A stretch of DNA of 5,442 nucleotides from GCA-2746365 sp964651445 (lineage in GTDB: Bacteria; Pseudomonadota; Gammaproteobacteria; SZUA-229). Each line of letters opens with the position of its first letter. Position 1 is the first letter of the stretch. Of this stretch, positions 1 to 5,442 are shown piece after piece. The position numbers and the translations under genes are program-made. The notes beneath the pieces were generated by a model. It was not told where the DNA came from. It was given only the letters and a program-made list of their open reading frames with translations, and did no database searches. The stretch is from the NCBI GenBank assembly GCA_964651445.1, contig CAZYYW010000127.1:1-5442 (forward strand), in the 5' to 3' direction.

Positions 1-439
1 CACGGTCATCCATTTTAATTTTGTCGATCATCTGCACCACTTGATCCAACAATTTTGGCGTTGGAATCATGAAGGTGGCACCTTTCATGTATTGGGCAAA
101 TACGCCCGCCTGGTTACCCAACTGTTTCATGTGTTCAAAAACAGTGAGATTATCGGCATCCGCCTGCGGTTGGGTAAACAAGCCGAACAGGGTTTCGGGG
201 TCGTTATTTTTGAAGTTATGCCAGCGAAACTTACTGTGAGCATCGCTATAGAGTTTATGCTGCACTTCACCACCAATCATATTGGCTTTTTTTTCGGCTA
301 ACTGCTGACGCTCATCTAAGCGGCGCAGAAACAATAAGAAAGTGAATTGTTCGATCACGGTGAGCGGGTTGGCAATGCCGCCCGTCCAAAAGGATTCCCA
401 GATTTTATCGACTTGGCTTTTTAGTTCACCGGTGACCAT
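1..439 (-). CDS. hsdM: Type I restriction-modification system, DNA methyltransferase (M) subunit, N-terminal part; cut by window edge
   Basis: The reverse strand reads open from an ATG at 439-437 to the left edge, giving 146 codons without a stop. The product opens MVTGELKSQVDKIWESFWTG and continues with NPLTVIEQFTFLLFLRRLDE, the typical start of the HsdM helical N-terminal domain. Near the edge it reads ATFMIPTPKLLDQVVQMIDK, which in this family comes just before the stretch leading into the N6-adenine methylase domain. That domain, with its SAM-binding and NPPF-type motifs, would lie outside the window. HsdM pairs with HsdS to methylate adenine at a bipartite site, and with HsdR forms the restriction complex; neither partner is visible here. 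An in-frame TAA lies 9 bases upstream of the ATG. An AAGGA element about 12 bases before the ATG is a plausible, rather distant ribosome site. Family call is strong; activity cannot be judged from this fragment. Confidence 0.93.
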   Translation of the reverse strand, partial: MVTGELKSQVDKIWESFWTGGIANPLTVIEQFTFLLFLRRLDERQQLAEKKANMIGGEVQHKLYSDAHSKFRWHNFKNNDPETLFGLFTQPQADADNLTVFEHMKQLGNQAGVFAQYMKGATFMIPTPKLLDQVVQMIDKIKMDDR

Positions 440-584
440 GTATTGTTAACATCCTTTTGTAAGTCATGAAATAACATGTGCTAGGACATGAGGTTGTTTG
501 TGTTGTGTTACGCCATTCTAACTGCTGTGCGTTAATTTGGTAAGATTACAGCAATGCGCAGTCAACTGATTAAAAAAGATAATT
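440..584. promoter_or_regulatory. Divergent intergenic region between hsdM and the phosphatase gene
   Basis: These 145 AT-rich bases separate two genes that point away from each other, so both promoters are expected here. I find no convincing sigma-70 hexamer pair for either. CATG occurs three times on the hsdM side (465-468, 475-478, 487-490), the last two within an ACATG direct repeat 12 bases apart. This could be an operator but is weak evidence. The phosphatase start is preceded only by an A-rich AAAAAAGA element ending about 5 bases before its ATG, a poor Shine-Dalgarno site. Confidence 0.45.
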
Positions 585-1067
585 ATGAATAACAATAAAC
601 CAATAAAAGTGCTATTTGTTTGCATGGGCAATATTTGCCGATCGCCTACCGCTGAGGGTGTGTTTCGCCATTTGGTGGAACAACAAAATCTTGCTGATGA
701 AATCATCATTGATTCTGCTGGCACCCACGCCTACCATGTCGGCAACGAGCCTGATCGTCGCTCTCAGGATGCGGCTATTAAACGCGGCGTCGATCTCAGT
801 GCGCAACGGGCAAGACGGGTCAATGCCGATGATTTTATAGAATTCGACTATGTTATTGCGATGGATGAAAGCAACAAAGAGAACTTACTTTCTATTTGCC
901 CAGCGGGCTACAAACAGCGTTTACATCTGTTTCTTGATTTCAGTGATGGCAATGAATCCGAAGTGCCAGACCCCTATTATGGTCAGGGTCGTGGCTTTGA
1001 GATTGTATTAAATCTCGTGGAGCAAGCCTCTGCTGGCTTACTGGCGCATATCCAGAAGCACGGCTAA
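585..1067 (+). CDS. Low-molecular-weight protein tyrosine phosphatase
   Basis: This 160-residue protein has the normal length of the LMW-PTP family, cytosolic enzymes that hydrolyse phosphotyrosine through a cysteinyl-phosphate intermediate. The P-loop C-x5-R is at residues 13-19 within VCMGNICRSPTAEG. C13 is the nucleophile, R19 binds phosphate, S20 follows, and C18 is the vicinal cysteine often involved in redox protection. The general acid is D129 in the DPYYG motif (129-133). SAGTHAYHVGNEPD (44-57) is also typical of the family. There is no signal peptide. The next in-frame ATG (codon 14) would remove the catalytic cysteine, so the start at 585 is required. In bacteria these enzymes often act on tyrosine kinases of exopolysaccharide export, but no kinase or polysaccharide gene is visible here. 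In Pseudomonas the similarly placed gene is called ptpA, with murB between it and rne; here it converges directly on rne. Family call is firm; physiological substrate unknown. Confidence 0.95.
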   Translation: MNNNKPIKVLFVCMGNICRSPTAEGVFRHLVEQQNLADEIIIDSAGTHAYHVGNEPDRRSQDAAIKRGVDLSAQRARRVNADDFIEFDYVIAMDESNKENLLSICPAGYKQRLHLFLDFSDGNESEVPDPYYGQGRGFEIVLNLVEQASAGLLAHIQKHG

Positions 1068-1100
1068 GACTTAATCCTAGAAAAATCACTGCGCGATCAA

Positions 1101-3679
1101 TCAATTATCAACCGATGATGTAGCCGGTCTATTTTCATTCGACATGGGCTGTTTATCCGTCGTCTGAGTGTCGGCCTTAGCCTTAGCATTCGCCTTTTCT
1201 ACAGCTGGCTTACTCTCACCTTTTGCTTTGTTCGCCGTAGTTTTATCTGCCGTTTTACTTACAGTTTTATCCACATTCTGTGTAGCCACAGGTTTTTTAT
1301 CCTGAGTGGGCTGCTGCTGCGTTGATGTTGATGTTGATGCTGTACTTGCAGCTTGTGCCGTAGTCGCTGTATTTTTTACATCAGCACTTTTCGCTTCACT
1401 GTTTTGACTCTTCTGCTCGACGTTTTTTGGCTCTGTACTTCTGGAATCGGCACTTCTGGAATCGGTATTTTTCGGCCGATTATTACGCCGGCGGCGATTG
1501 CGATTGGGTTGGCTGCCGGACTGGCTGCCAGATTGACCTCCCGGCTGGTTTGCTGATTGGCTATCTGGTTTATCAGCCGACTGCGCAGTATTTGCTTTCG
1601 ACGGCTTATTATCCTGACGGTTGTCTTGGCGGCTGTCCTGGCGGCTATCGGCTTTACCCTCTTGCGATGAACCACGATTAGCATCGGGCTTGCGGTTACG
1701 GTTGCGCCCCCTATTATTGTTATTACGGCTCCTATTCTGGTTGTTACCACGCTGCTGATTACGGTTGCGCTGCGCATTCTTTCGAGGGGCTGGTTTTTTC
1801 TCTTCCGTTTCTGCTTCTTTGTCGCCCGTAAAAATAGAGACAATTTTGCTGAGTAGCCCCGTCTTGATGGGTTTTGTCTCGGCAACCGGTGCTTTCGGTT
1901 CTTTTACAACCGTCGGCCGACGTCCGGGAGAGATAGAAGACACTGCTGCCGTTTCTGGCTGTATTGGTTTCTCCTGCACCAGAGCAACCTCATGTCGTTC
2001 ATCTTTTTCTGCACGTTGATAACTAGCGGTTTCATCATTTTCATTATGATCGCTTTTGCGTACACGTTCGACTTTGTATTGCGGCGTTTCCAGCGTTGGA
2101 TTCGCAATAATCAGTATATGCACACCGCTTTGTTTTTCTGCATCGAGGATAACCTGACGTTTTTCATTCAAGATGTAAGTTGCGACATCAATCGGCACGT
2201 GCACATCAACCCGTGCAGTACCTGCCTTTAATGCTTCTTCTTCGATGATGCGAACCAAAGACAAAGACAGCGATTCAACGGTACGGATGGTACCCTGACC
2301 GGTACAACGTGGACAAACGATTTGTGTGGATTCACCCAGCGAAGGTTNNNNNNNNNNNNNNNNNNNNNNNNNNNNNNNNNNNNNNNNNNNNNNNNNNNNN
2401 NNNNNNNNNNNNNNNNNNNNNNNNNNNNNNNNNNNNNNNNNNNNNNNCCCTGACCGGTACAACGTGGACAAACGATTTGTGTGGATTCACCCAGCGAAGG
2501 TTTTAGCCGTTGACGTGACATTTCAAGCAGACCAAATCGTGAAATACGGCCTATCTGTACCCGTGCACGATCCAATTGCACCGCCGCGTTAAGACGGTTT
2601 TCGATCGCCCGTTGATTGCGGTTGTTCATCATGTCGATAAAATCGATGACCACCAGACCACCTAAATCACGTAATCGTAACTGACGCGCGATTTCATCAG
2701 CGGCTTCTAAATTGGTGTTGGTTGCTGTCTCTTCGATATCGCCACCTTTGGTCGCGCGAGCAGAGTTAATATCAATCGAAATTAGCGCTTCAGTATGGTC
2801 GATAACAATCTCGCCACCGGAGGGTAAGGTCACCTCACGTCGGTACGCCGATTCAATCTGGTTTTCTACCTGAAAGCGATTAAACAGCGGTACGGTATCA
2901 TCGTAATATTTAATTTTATCGATGCTGTTGGGCATAACTTGGCTAACAAAATCTACCGCCTCCTCATAAACTTCTTTGGAGTCGATCAGTACCTCGGCAA
3001 TATCGTTTCTGAAATAATCCCTTAATGCACGTGTCGTGATTCCACTTTCCTGATAGATCAAAAACGGCGATGGTTTTTCTGCTGCCGCTTTTTCAAAGGC
3101 TGTCCACAGCTGTAGCAGATAGTCCAGATCCCATTGCAGTTCTTCCGCATTGCGACCAACACCGGCAGTACGCACAATAAGCCCCATGCCATTAGGCACT
3201 TCCAGTTGGCTTAAAGCCTCACGAATAAGGCTACGATCTTCGCCTTCAATACGGCGAGAAACACCACCGGCGCGAGGATTATTTGGCATTAGCACCAAAT
3301 AACGACCTGCCAAGCTAATAAACGTGGTGATAGCCGCGCCTTTGTTGCCGCGCTCTTCTTTTTCCACCTGAATAACCACTTCCTGGCCTTCTTTAATGGC
3401 AGTGCGGATATCAGGGCGACCAGAAGACTTTTGTGCCTCCTCGGTAAAGTACATGCGTGAAATTTCTTTGAACGGCAGAAAACCATGGCGATCTGCGCCA
3501 TAGTCAACAAAACATGCTTCTAGGCTGGGTTCTACGCGGGTTATTTTACCCTTGTAAACGTTGGATTTTTTCTGCTCGCGAGACGGAACTTCGACATCCA
3601 GATCGTATAGTTGCTGACCATTGACCATGGCCACACGTACTTCCTCTTTCTGGAGCGCATTGATAAGTATTCTTTTCAT
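1101..3679 (-). CDS. rne: Ribonuclease E, interrupted by an assembly gap; 807 residues when the gap is collapsed
   Basis: RNase E is the endonuclease that starts bulk mRNA decay, processes rRNA and tRNA precursors, and scaffolds the degradosome at the inner membrane. The product opens MKRILINALQ, as the family does. The S1 RNA-binding region (about 36-120) includes SNVYKGKITRVEPSLEACFVDYG. The DNase I-like catalytic region carries D303, N305 (SIDINSARAT) and D346 (VVIDFIDM), and the zinc link is C404-P-R-C407; all match E. coli numbering. Residues 554-568 (KTGLLSKIVSIFTGD) look like an amphipathic membrane-targeting helix. The tail is disordered, with arginine/asparagine-rich stretches at about 576-612 and 672-685 that probably bind RNA, then a Lys/Ala/Thr-rich end. 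It is shorter than E. coli Rne (1061), mainly in the tail. The frame breaks at 2348-2447 only because of Ns and a duplicated 55-base end; removing 155 bases gives exactly 808 codons with the TGA at 1103-1101. The ATG at 3679 has only a weak AGG upstream. Confidence 0.96.
1437..1466. repeat. Two tandem 15-base units in the rne tail
   Basis: Two 15-base units in direct tandem differ only at their last base and encode (T/A)DSRS twice at residues 687-696 of the collapsed RNase E. The unit is a multiple of three, so gain or loss keeps the frame. It lies in the disordered C-terminal region, just after the second arginine-rich patch. Confidence 0.8.
1614..1649. repeat. Three imperfect tandem 12-base units in the rne tail
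   Basis: Three consecutive 12-base units with a few substitutions encode D(S/N)RQ three times at residues 626-637 of the collapsed RNase E, between the two arginine-rich patches. This kind of in-frame expansion is common in RNase E tails. It probably reflects replication slippage under weak constraint. Confidence 0.75.
2293..2347. repeat. 55-base contig-end duplicate, copy 1 (left of gap)
   Basis: This stretch is identical to 2448-2502 over all 55 bases and abuts the N run. On the reverse strand it encodes the RNase E zinc-link segment (PSLGEST through CPRCTGQ), then leads directly into GTIRTVESLSLS. This is the natural continuation of the protein in the family. The direct repeat is almost certainly an assembly overlap rather than a biological duplication. 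Confidence 0.93.
2348..2447. other. Assembly gap of exactly 100 Ns inside rne
   Basis: The round length of 100 is the usual placeholder for a gap of unknown size. The bases on either side are the same 55-base sequence, so the true gap is probably negative: the two contigs overlap and no sequence is missing. The coding frame supports this, because upstream and downstream halves join without loss at residues 394-411 of RNase E when one copy and the Ns are dropped. Confidence 0.95.
2448..2502. repeat. 55-base contig-end duplicate, copy 2 (right of gap)
   Basis: Identical to 2293-2347 and directly adjoining the N run on its right. On the reverse strand it follows in frame from MSRQRLK at residues 387-393 and encodes the same zinc-link segment. 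Two copies in one protein would give two CPRC motifs and a frameshift, which no functional RNase E would have. 55 is also a commonly used de Bruijn k-mer length in short-read assembly, which would explain the exact size. Confidence 0.93.
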
Positions 3680-3714
3680 TAGTTGTTAAACCTGTTATTG
3701 GTCCCGTTCTCAAA

Positions 3715-3754
3715 CCACTGCTAGCGTTTTTCAGCGGCACAGCTCTTAACGAGC
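3715..3754 (-). promoter_or_regulatory. Two adjacent hairpins in the rne 5' untranslated region
   Basis: On the rne-sense strand a small hairpin GCTC-GTTAA-GAGC (3754-3742) is followed by CCGCTG (3737-3732) pairing with CAGTGG (3720-3715) across an 11-base loop, with one G-U pair. The second ends 35 bases before the rne ATG. Position and form fit the structured leader through which RNase E cleaves its own mRNA in enterobacteria, but I cannot match them to a specific family model. The function is inferred from context. Confidence 0.4.
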
Positions 3755-3826
3755 GTCCAACCGCATACTGCAATGCACAAAGACGTAAAAGCACAAACGA
3801 CAACGCAAAAGCGGTCGCAATAAATG

Positions 3827-3839
3827 CTGTCTCAGACAG
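3827..3839 (-). promoter_or_regulatory. Short perfect hairpin in the probable rne leader
   Basis: CTGTC and GACAG form a 5-base-pair stem around a 3-base loop (13 bases in all). It is palindromic enough to be read on either strand. It could be another leader hairpin of the rne transcript or a protein-binding half-site pair; nothing here decides between these. Confidence 0.3.
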
Positions 3840-3933
3840 AGTAATGGCGTAATCAGTAATAAAGATAGGGGAAATCATTAATCAAAAATAGCCTTTTTGG
3901 GCTTGTTAATTCTGTATTTGCTCATGTTTTTTT

Positions 3934-3968
3934 AAAAAACAGGCTTTCATCAAGGCAGTAAGCCTGTT
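3934..3968 (-). terminator. Terminator-like hairpin upstream of rne, possible attenuator
   Basis: On the minus strand AACAGGCTT (3968-3960) pairs perfectly with AAGCCTGTT (3946-3938) across a 13-base loop and runs directly into a T tract down to 3934 (six T in all, two of them in the stem). On the plus strand the hairpin is not followed by a T run, so the direction is toward rne. The T tract ends 254 bases before the rne start and no gene lies immediately upstream on that strand. It would therefore act as a leader attenuator if rne transcription starts further right, or as a 5'-terminal stem-loop if transcription starts near 3969. The stem is only moderately GC-rich. Confidence 0.45.
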
Positions 3969-4098
3969 GTAAAACACTATAAGCAAACACATAAAATCAG
4001 TTTTTTTGCTGAAAATAACGACCTTGTAAAACGCAACACACTTAACGATATAAAACCAGTGAACGCTTCGAACATGTCGGTATTTTCAGCTATTGTGC

Positions 4099-4121
4099 AG
4101 CGATTTGTTTGCAACATCGCT
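4099..4121. promoter_or_regulatory. Inverted repeat (hairpin) in the rne-rluC region
   Basis: AGCGAT (4099-4104) and ATCGCT (4116-4121) are perfect complements. An inner GTT/AAC pairing (4107-4109 with 4113-4115) can extend the stem after a 2-base bulge. It sits 2 bases from a second perfect inverted repeat at 4124-4143, making a double hairpin. Either strand could be the transcribed one. Confidence 0.4.
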
Positions 4122-4123
4122 TT

Positions 4124-4143
4124 CTTGATGACTGTTCATCAAG
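4124..4143. promoter_or_regulatory. Perfect 8-base inverted repeat with 4-base loop
   Basis: CTTGATGA (4124-4131) and TCATCAAG (4136-4143) are exact reverse complements around CTGT. The same 8-mer, TCATCAAG, recurs at 3947-3954 inside the loop of the terminator-like hairpin near 3950. It could be a leader RNA hairpin or a dimeric operator. The third copy is what makes it more than a chance palindrome. Confidence 0.45.
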
Positions 4144-4351
4144 CGGTAATCCTTTATTTAGTGCCTGTTATTTTTTTTTGTGGCAAAATTCCTAACAAAT
4201 GCAATCGCTTATCTAAAGCTAGCACCTGCACCGCTAAGTCTGTCAAAATACTGGGCTTTGGTCAACCGCTATTAATTATGGTGTTGATTGCCGCCATTAA
4301 AGACAGTATTCAACCCGTTAAAAACTTAAAATCAACGTTTCAAGTATATCT

Positions 4352-5311
4352 ATGGAAACAAGCCCACACAGCGTCAGCAAGATCATTATCAGCGAGTCCC
4401 AAGCGGGACAGCGCATTGATAATTTTTTAGTCAAACACCTTAAAGGTGTGCCTAAAAGCCATATCTACCGCTTGCTGCGCAGCGGACAAGTGCGTATTAA
4501 TGGTGGCAGAAAAAAACCGCATTACAAATTATGCGACGGTGATGCTTTACGCCTACCGCCAGTTAGGGTCAGTGATAACGAGGACGACGCTGTCCCTACA
4601 GCAGTGCTTGAGTTACTAAAAAAGGCCATTATTTTCGAAAACGACGACATCATTGCCATCAATAAACCCAGCGGCATTGCCGTGCATAAAGGCAGTGGAT
4701 TAAAATTTGGCGTTATCGAGGCTTTTCGGCAAATTGCGCCACAGCAATCACTGGAACTGGTGCATCGCCTGGACCGTGAAACCAGTGGTTGTTTGTTACT
4801 GGCTAAAAACCGTCAGGTGCTGGCACAACTTCATCAGATGTTACGTCACGAGACCATTGAGCATATAGAAAAAATCTACATTGCCCTGCTCAATGGTGCC
4901 TGGCAAGGCGGTGTTCAAACCATTGATATGGGTATCAGTAAAATAAAACGCGGTGGTGAGCACATTATGCAGGCGGATACGACTGGTGACCGCGCCATCA
5001 GCCATTTCGAACCGCTGGAGATTTTTACCCGCGACGATGGGCGAACTTGCAGTTTAATGAAAATAACCATCGAAACCGGACGCACACATCAGATTCGGGT
5101 GCATGCATTACACAGTGGCCATGCCATCGTCGGCGACACTAAGTACGGTGACAAAACCAGTAATCAAGTATTTCGTAAAATGGGATTAAAACGCCTGTTT
5201 CTGCATGCCAAACAGTTGCATTTACCACTGGCAAGCCCCATTGATATAACCGCGCCTCTATACGAAGACCTTGAGGCCGTACTCACTAAATTACGCAGCA
5301 CTGAAAATTAA
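4352..5311 (+). CDS. rluC: 23S rRNA pseudouridine synthase C (RluA family)
   Basis: RluC converts three uridines of 23S rRNA (955, 2504 and 2580 in E. coli) to pseudouridine during large-subunit assembly in the cytoplasm. This product has 319 residues, as I recall for the E. coli enzyme. An S4 RNA-binding domain is at about residues 18-70 (AGQRIDNFLVKHLKGVPKS and following, ending LPPVRV). The catalytic domain begins near 95 with IAINKPSGIAVHKGSG (101-116). The catalytic aspartate is D141 in HRLDRETSG (138-146). The RluA-family ETGRTHQIRVH motif is at 241-251, and RLFLHAKQL near 281-289 completes the fold. The ATG at 4352 gives the normal N terminus, although no clear Shine-Dalgarno site precedes it. 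Divergence from rne matches the classic gammaproteobacterial arrangement. The related RluA/RluD enzymes differ in length and context, so RluC is the best call. Confidence 0.95.
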   Translation: METSPHSVSKIIISESQAGQRIDNFLVKHLKGVPKSHIYRLLRSGQVRINGGRKKPHYKLCDGDALRLPPVRVSDNEDDAVPTAVLELLKKAIIFENDDIIAINKPSGIAVHKGSGLKFGVIEAFRQIAPQQSLELVHRLDRETSGCLLLAKNRQVLAQLHQMLRHETIEHIEKIYIALLNGAWQGGVQTIDMGISKIKRGGEHIMQADTTGDRAISHFEPLEIFTRDDGRTCSLMKITIETGRTHQIRVHALHSGHAIVGDTKYGDKTSNQVFRKMGLKRLFLHAKQLHLPLASPIDITAPLYEDLEAVLTKLRSTEN

Positions 5312-5442
5312 GGGTCTATGCCATAACGTAGTGGGCATAAAGATATAGACACAGACGACTGCATGGATGCAGAAGGTAGGGCAACGCATGGAGCAGTTGC
5401 CGAGACCACAGAGGTCACAGAGCATATTTAAAGTTAACACTA
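5312..5442. repeat. Non-coding cluster of short inverted repeats after rluC, possibly the edge of a dispersed repeat
   Basis: No reading frame is evident in these 131 bases, but four inverted repeats follow each other. They are TATGCC/GGCATA (5317-5322 and 5334-5339), optionally enclosed by GTCTAT/ATAGAC (5314-5319 and 5345-5350); CTGCAT-GG-ATGCAG (5359-5372); GGCAAC/GTTGCC (5380-5385 and 5396-5401); and GACC/GGTC (5404-5407 and 5413-5416). Two 9-base near-copies, ACCACAGAG and GTCACAGAG, are in tandem at 5405-5422. The first hairpin may help end the rluC transcript but lacks a T tract. Dense palindromes with a CATGGATG core outside genes resemble REP-like dispersed elements, which is an inference. 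Confidence 0.45.

Larger units (their letters stand above)
3680..4351. promoter_or_regulatory. Long divergent rne-rluC intergenic region, probable rne leader plus both promoters
   Basis: These 672 bases hold no credible gene. Two open frames cross it: 3546-3878 minus running into rne, and 4059-4430 plus running into rluC. Both overlap the real genes out of frame and lack a ribosome site and a recognisable family. In E. coli the same divergent gene pair is separated by a similar distance, and the rne side is a long untranslated leader used for autoregulation by RNase E. Here several inverted repeats lie on the rne side, consistent with such a leader. A possible minus-strand -10, TATAGT at 3981-3976, has no good -35 partner. 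On the rluC side, TTGATT at 4284-4289 with TATTCA at 4307-4312 (17-base spacer) is a weak promoter candidate. Transcription starts cannot be fixed by eye. Confidence 0.6.

Noticed and set aside
41..301. Plus-strand open frame of 86 codons at the left edge
   Set aside because: It lies antisense to the hsdM coding region, whose family-specific sequence is clear throughout, so it is a shadow frame.
1376..1885. Minus-strand open frame of 169 codons within rne
   Set aside because: It is an alternative frame of the low-complexity, arginine-rich RNase E tail; such repetitive DNA leaves several frames open by composition alone.
2228..2471. Interpretation of rne as a frameshifted pseudogene or as two genes with duplicated zinc links
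   Set aside because: The frame change occurs exactly at the N run flanked by identical 55-base ends, and collapsing them restores a full-length, motif-complete protein.
3546..3878. Minus-strand open frame of 110 codons with a hydrophobic N terminus, running from the rne leader into rne
   Set aside because: It overlaps the conserved RNase E N terminus out of frame, has no ribosome site before its ATG, and its second half is simply rne read in another frame. A translated leader peptide cannot be fully excluded but has no positive support.
4059..4430. Plus-strand open frame of 123 codons with hydrophobic stretches, overlapping the start of rluC
   Set aside because: It starts with GTG without a ribosome site, overlaps the firmly supported rluC start by 79 bases in another frame, resembles no family I know, and lies over the hairpin-rich regulatory region. 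The hydrophobicity is explained by T-rich DNA.
5317..5339. Standard intrinsic terminator for rluC
   Set aside because: The TATGCC/GGCATA stem has a long loop and is followed by an A-rich stretch, not a T tract. It is kept only as part of the inverted-repeat cluster.
5359..5422. CRISPR array in the repeat-rich right end
   Set aside because: The short repeats are different palindromes with no recurring 23-40-base unit and no regular spacers.

Overview
This window looks like chromosomal DNA from a gammaproteobacterium, probably in the broad Pseudomonadales/Cellvibrionales area. The reasons are an RNase E whose catalytic half keeps the E. coli residue numbering, a divergently transcribed RluC of the same length as the E. 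coli enzyme, and a low-molecular-weight protein tyrosine phosphatase (LMW-PTP) next to rne as in Pseudomonas. Base composition is moderate. The intergenic regions are AT-rich and Shine-Dalgarno sites are weak. Genus cannot be fixed from sequence alone.

Layout from left to right. Positions 1-439 (minus) hold the N-terminal 146 codons of a type I restriction-modification methyltransferase subunit (hsdM) that runs off the left edge. Positions 440-584 are a divergent intergenic region. Positions 585-1067 (plus) encode a complete LMW-PTP. Positions 1101-3679 (minus) encode RNase E, converging on the phosphatase gene with a 33-base gap. Positions 3680-4351 are a long divergent intergenic region rich in hairpins, which probably carries the rne leader and the promoters of both flanking genes. 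Positions 4352-5311 (plus) encode the 23S rRNA pseudouridine synthase RluC. Positions 5312-5442 are non-coding and packed with short inverted repeats, possibly the start of a dispersed repeat.

RNase E is interrupted by 100 Ns (2348-2447) flanked by two identical 55-base copies of the same coding sequence (2293-2347 and 2448-2502). This is best read as a scaffolding artefact in which two contig ends overlap by 55 bases. Deleting one copy plus the Ns (155 bases) restores a single 807-residue reading frame with one zinc-link motif. The gene should not be annotated as broken or as carrying a duplicated zinc link.

Functionally, rne and rluC are housekeeping RNA-metabolism genes (mRNA decay and rRNA processing; 23S rRNA modification) that commonly sit back to back. 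The phosphatase is a probable signalling or polysaccharide-control enzyme. hsdM is accessory DNA-modification machinery and may mark the edge of an inserted or exchanged segment, because in Pseudomonas the corresponding place holds kdsB and murB lies between ptpA and rne; neither is in its expected place here. I see no convincing new multi-gene system. The most unusual material is the structured rne-rluC intergenic region, where a terminator-like hairpin and an upstream hairpin share an 8-base element that could allow alternative pairing.
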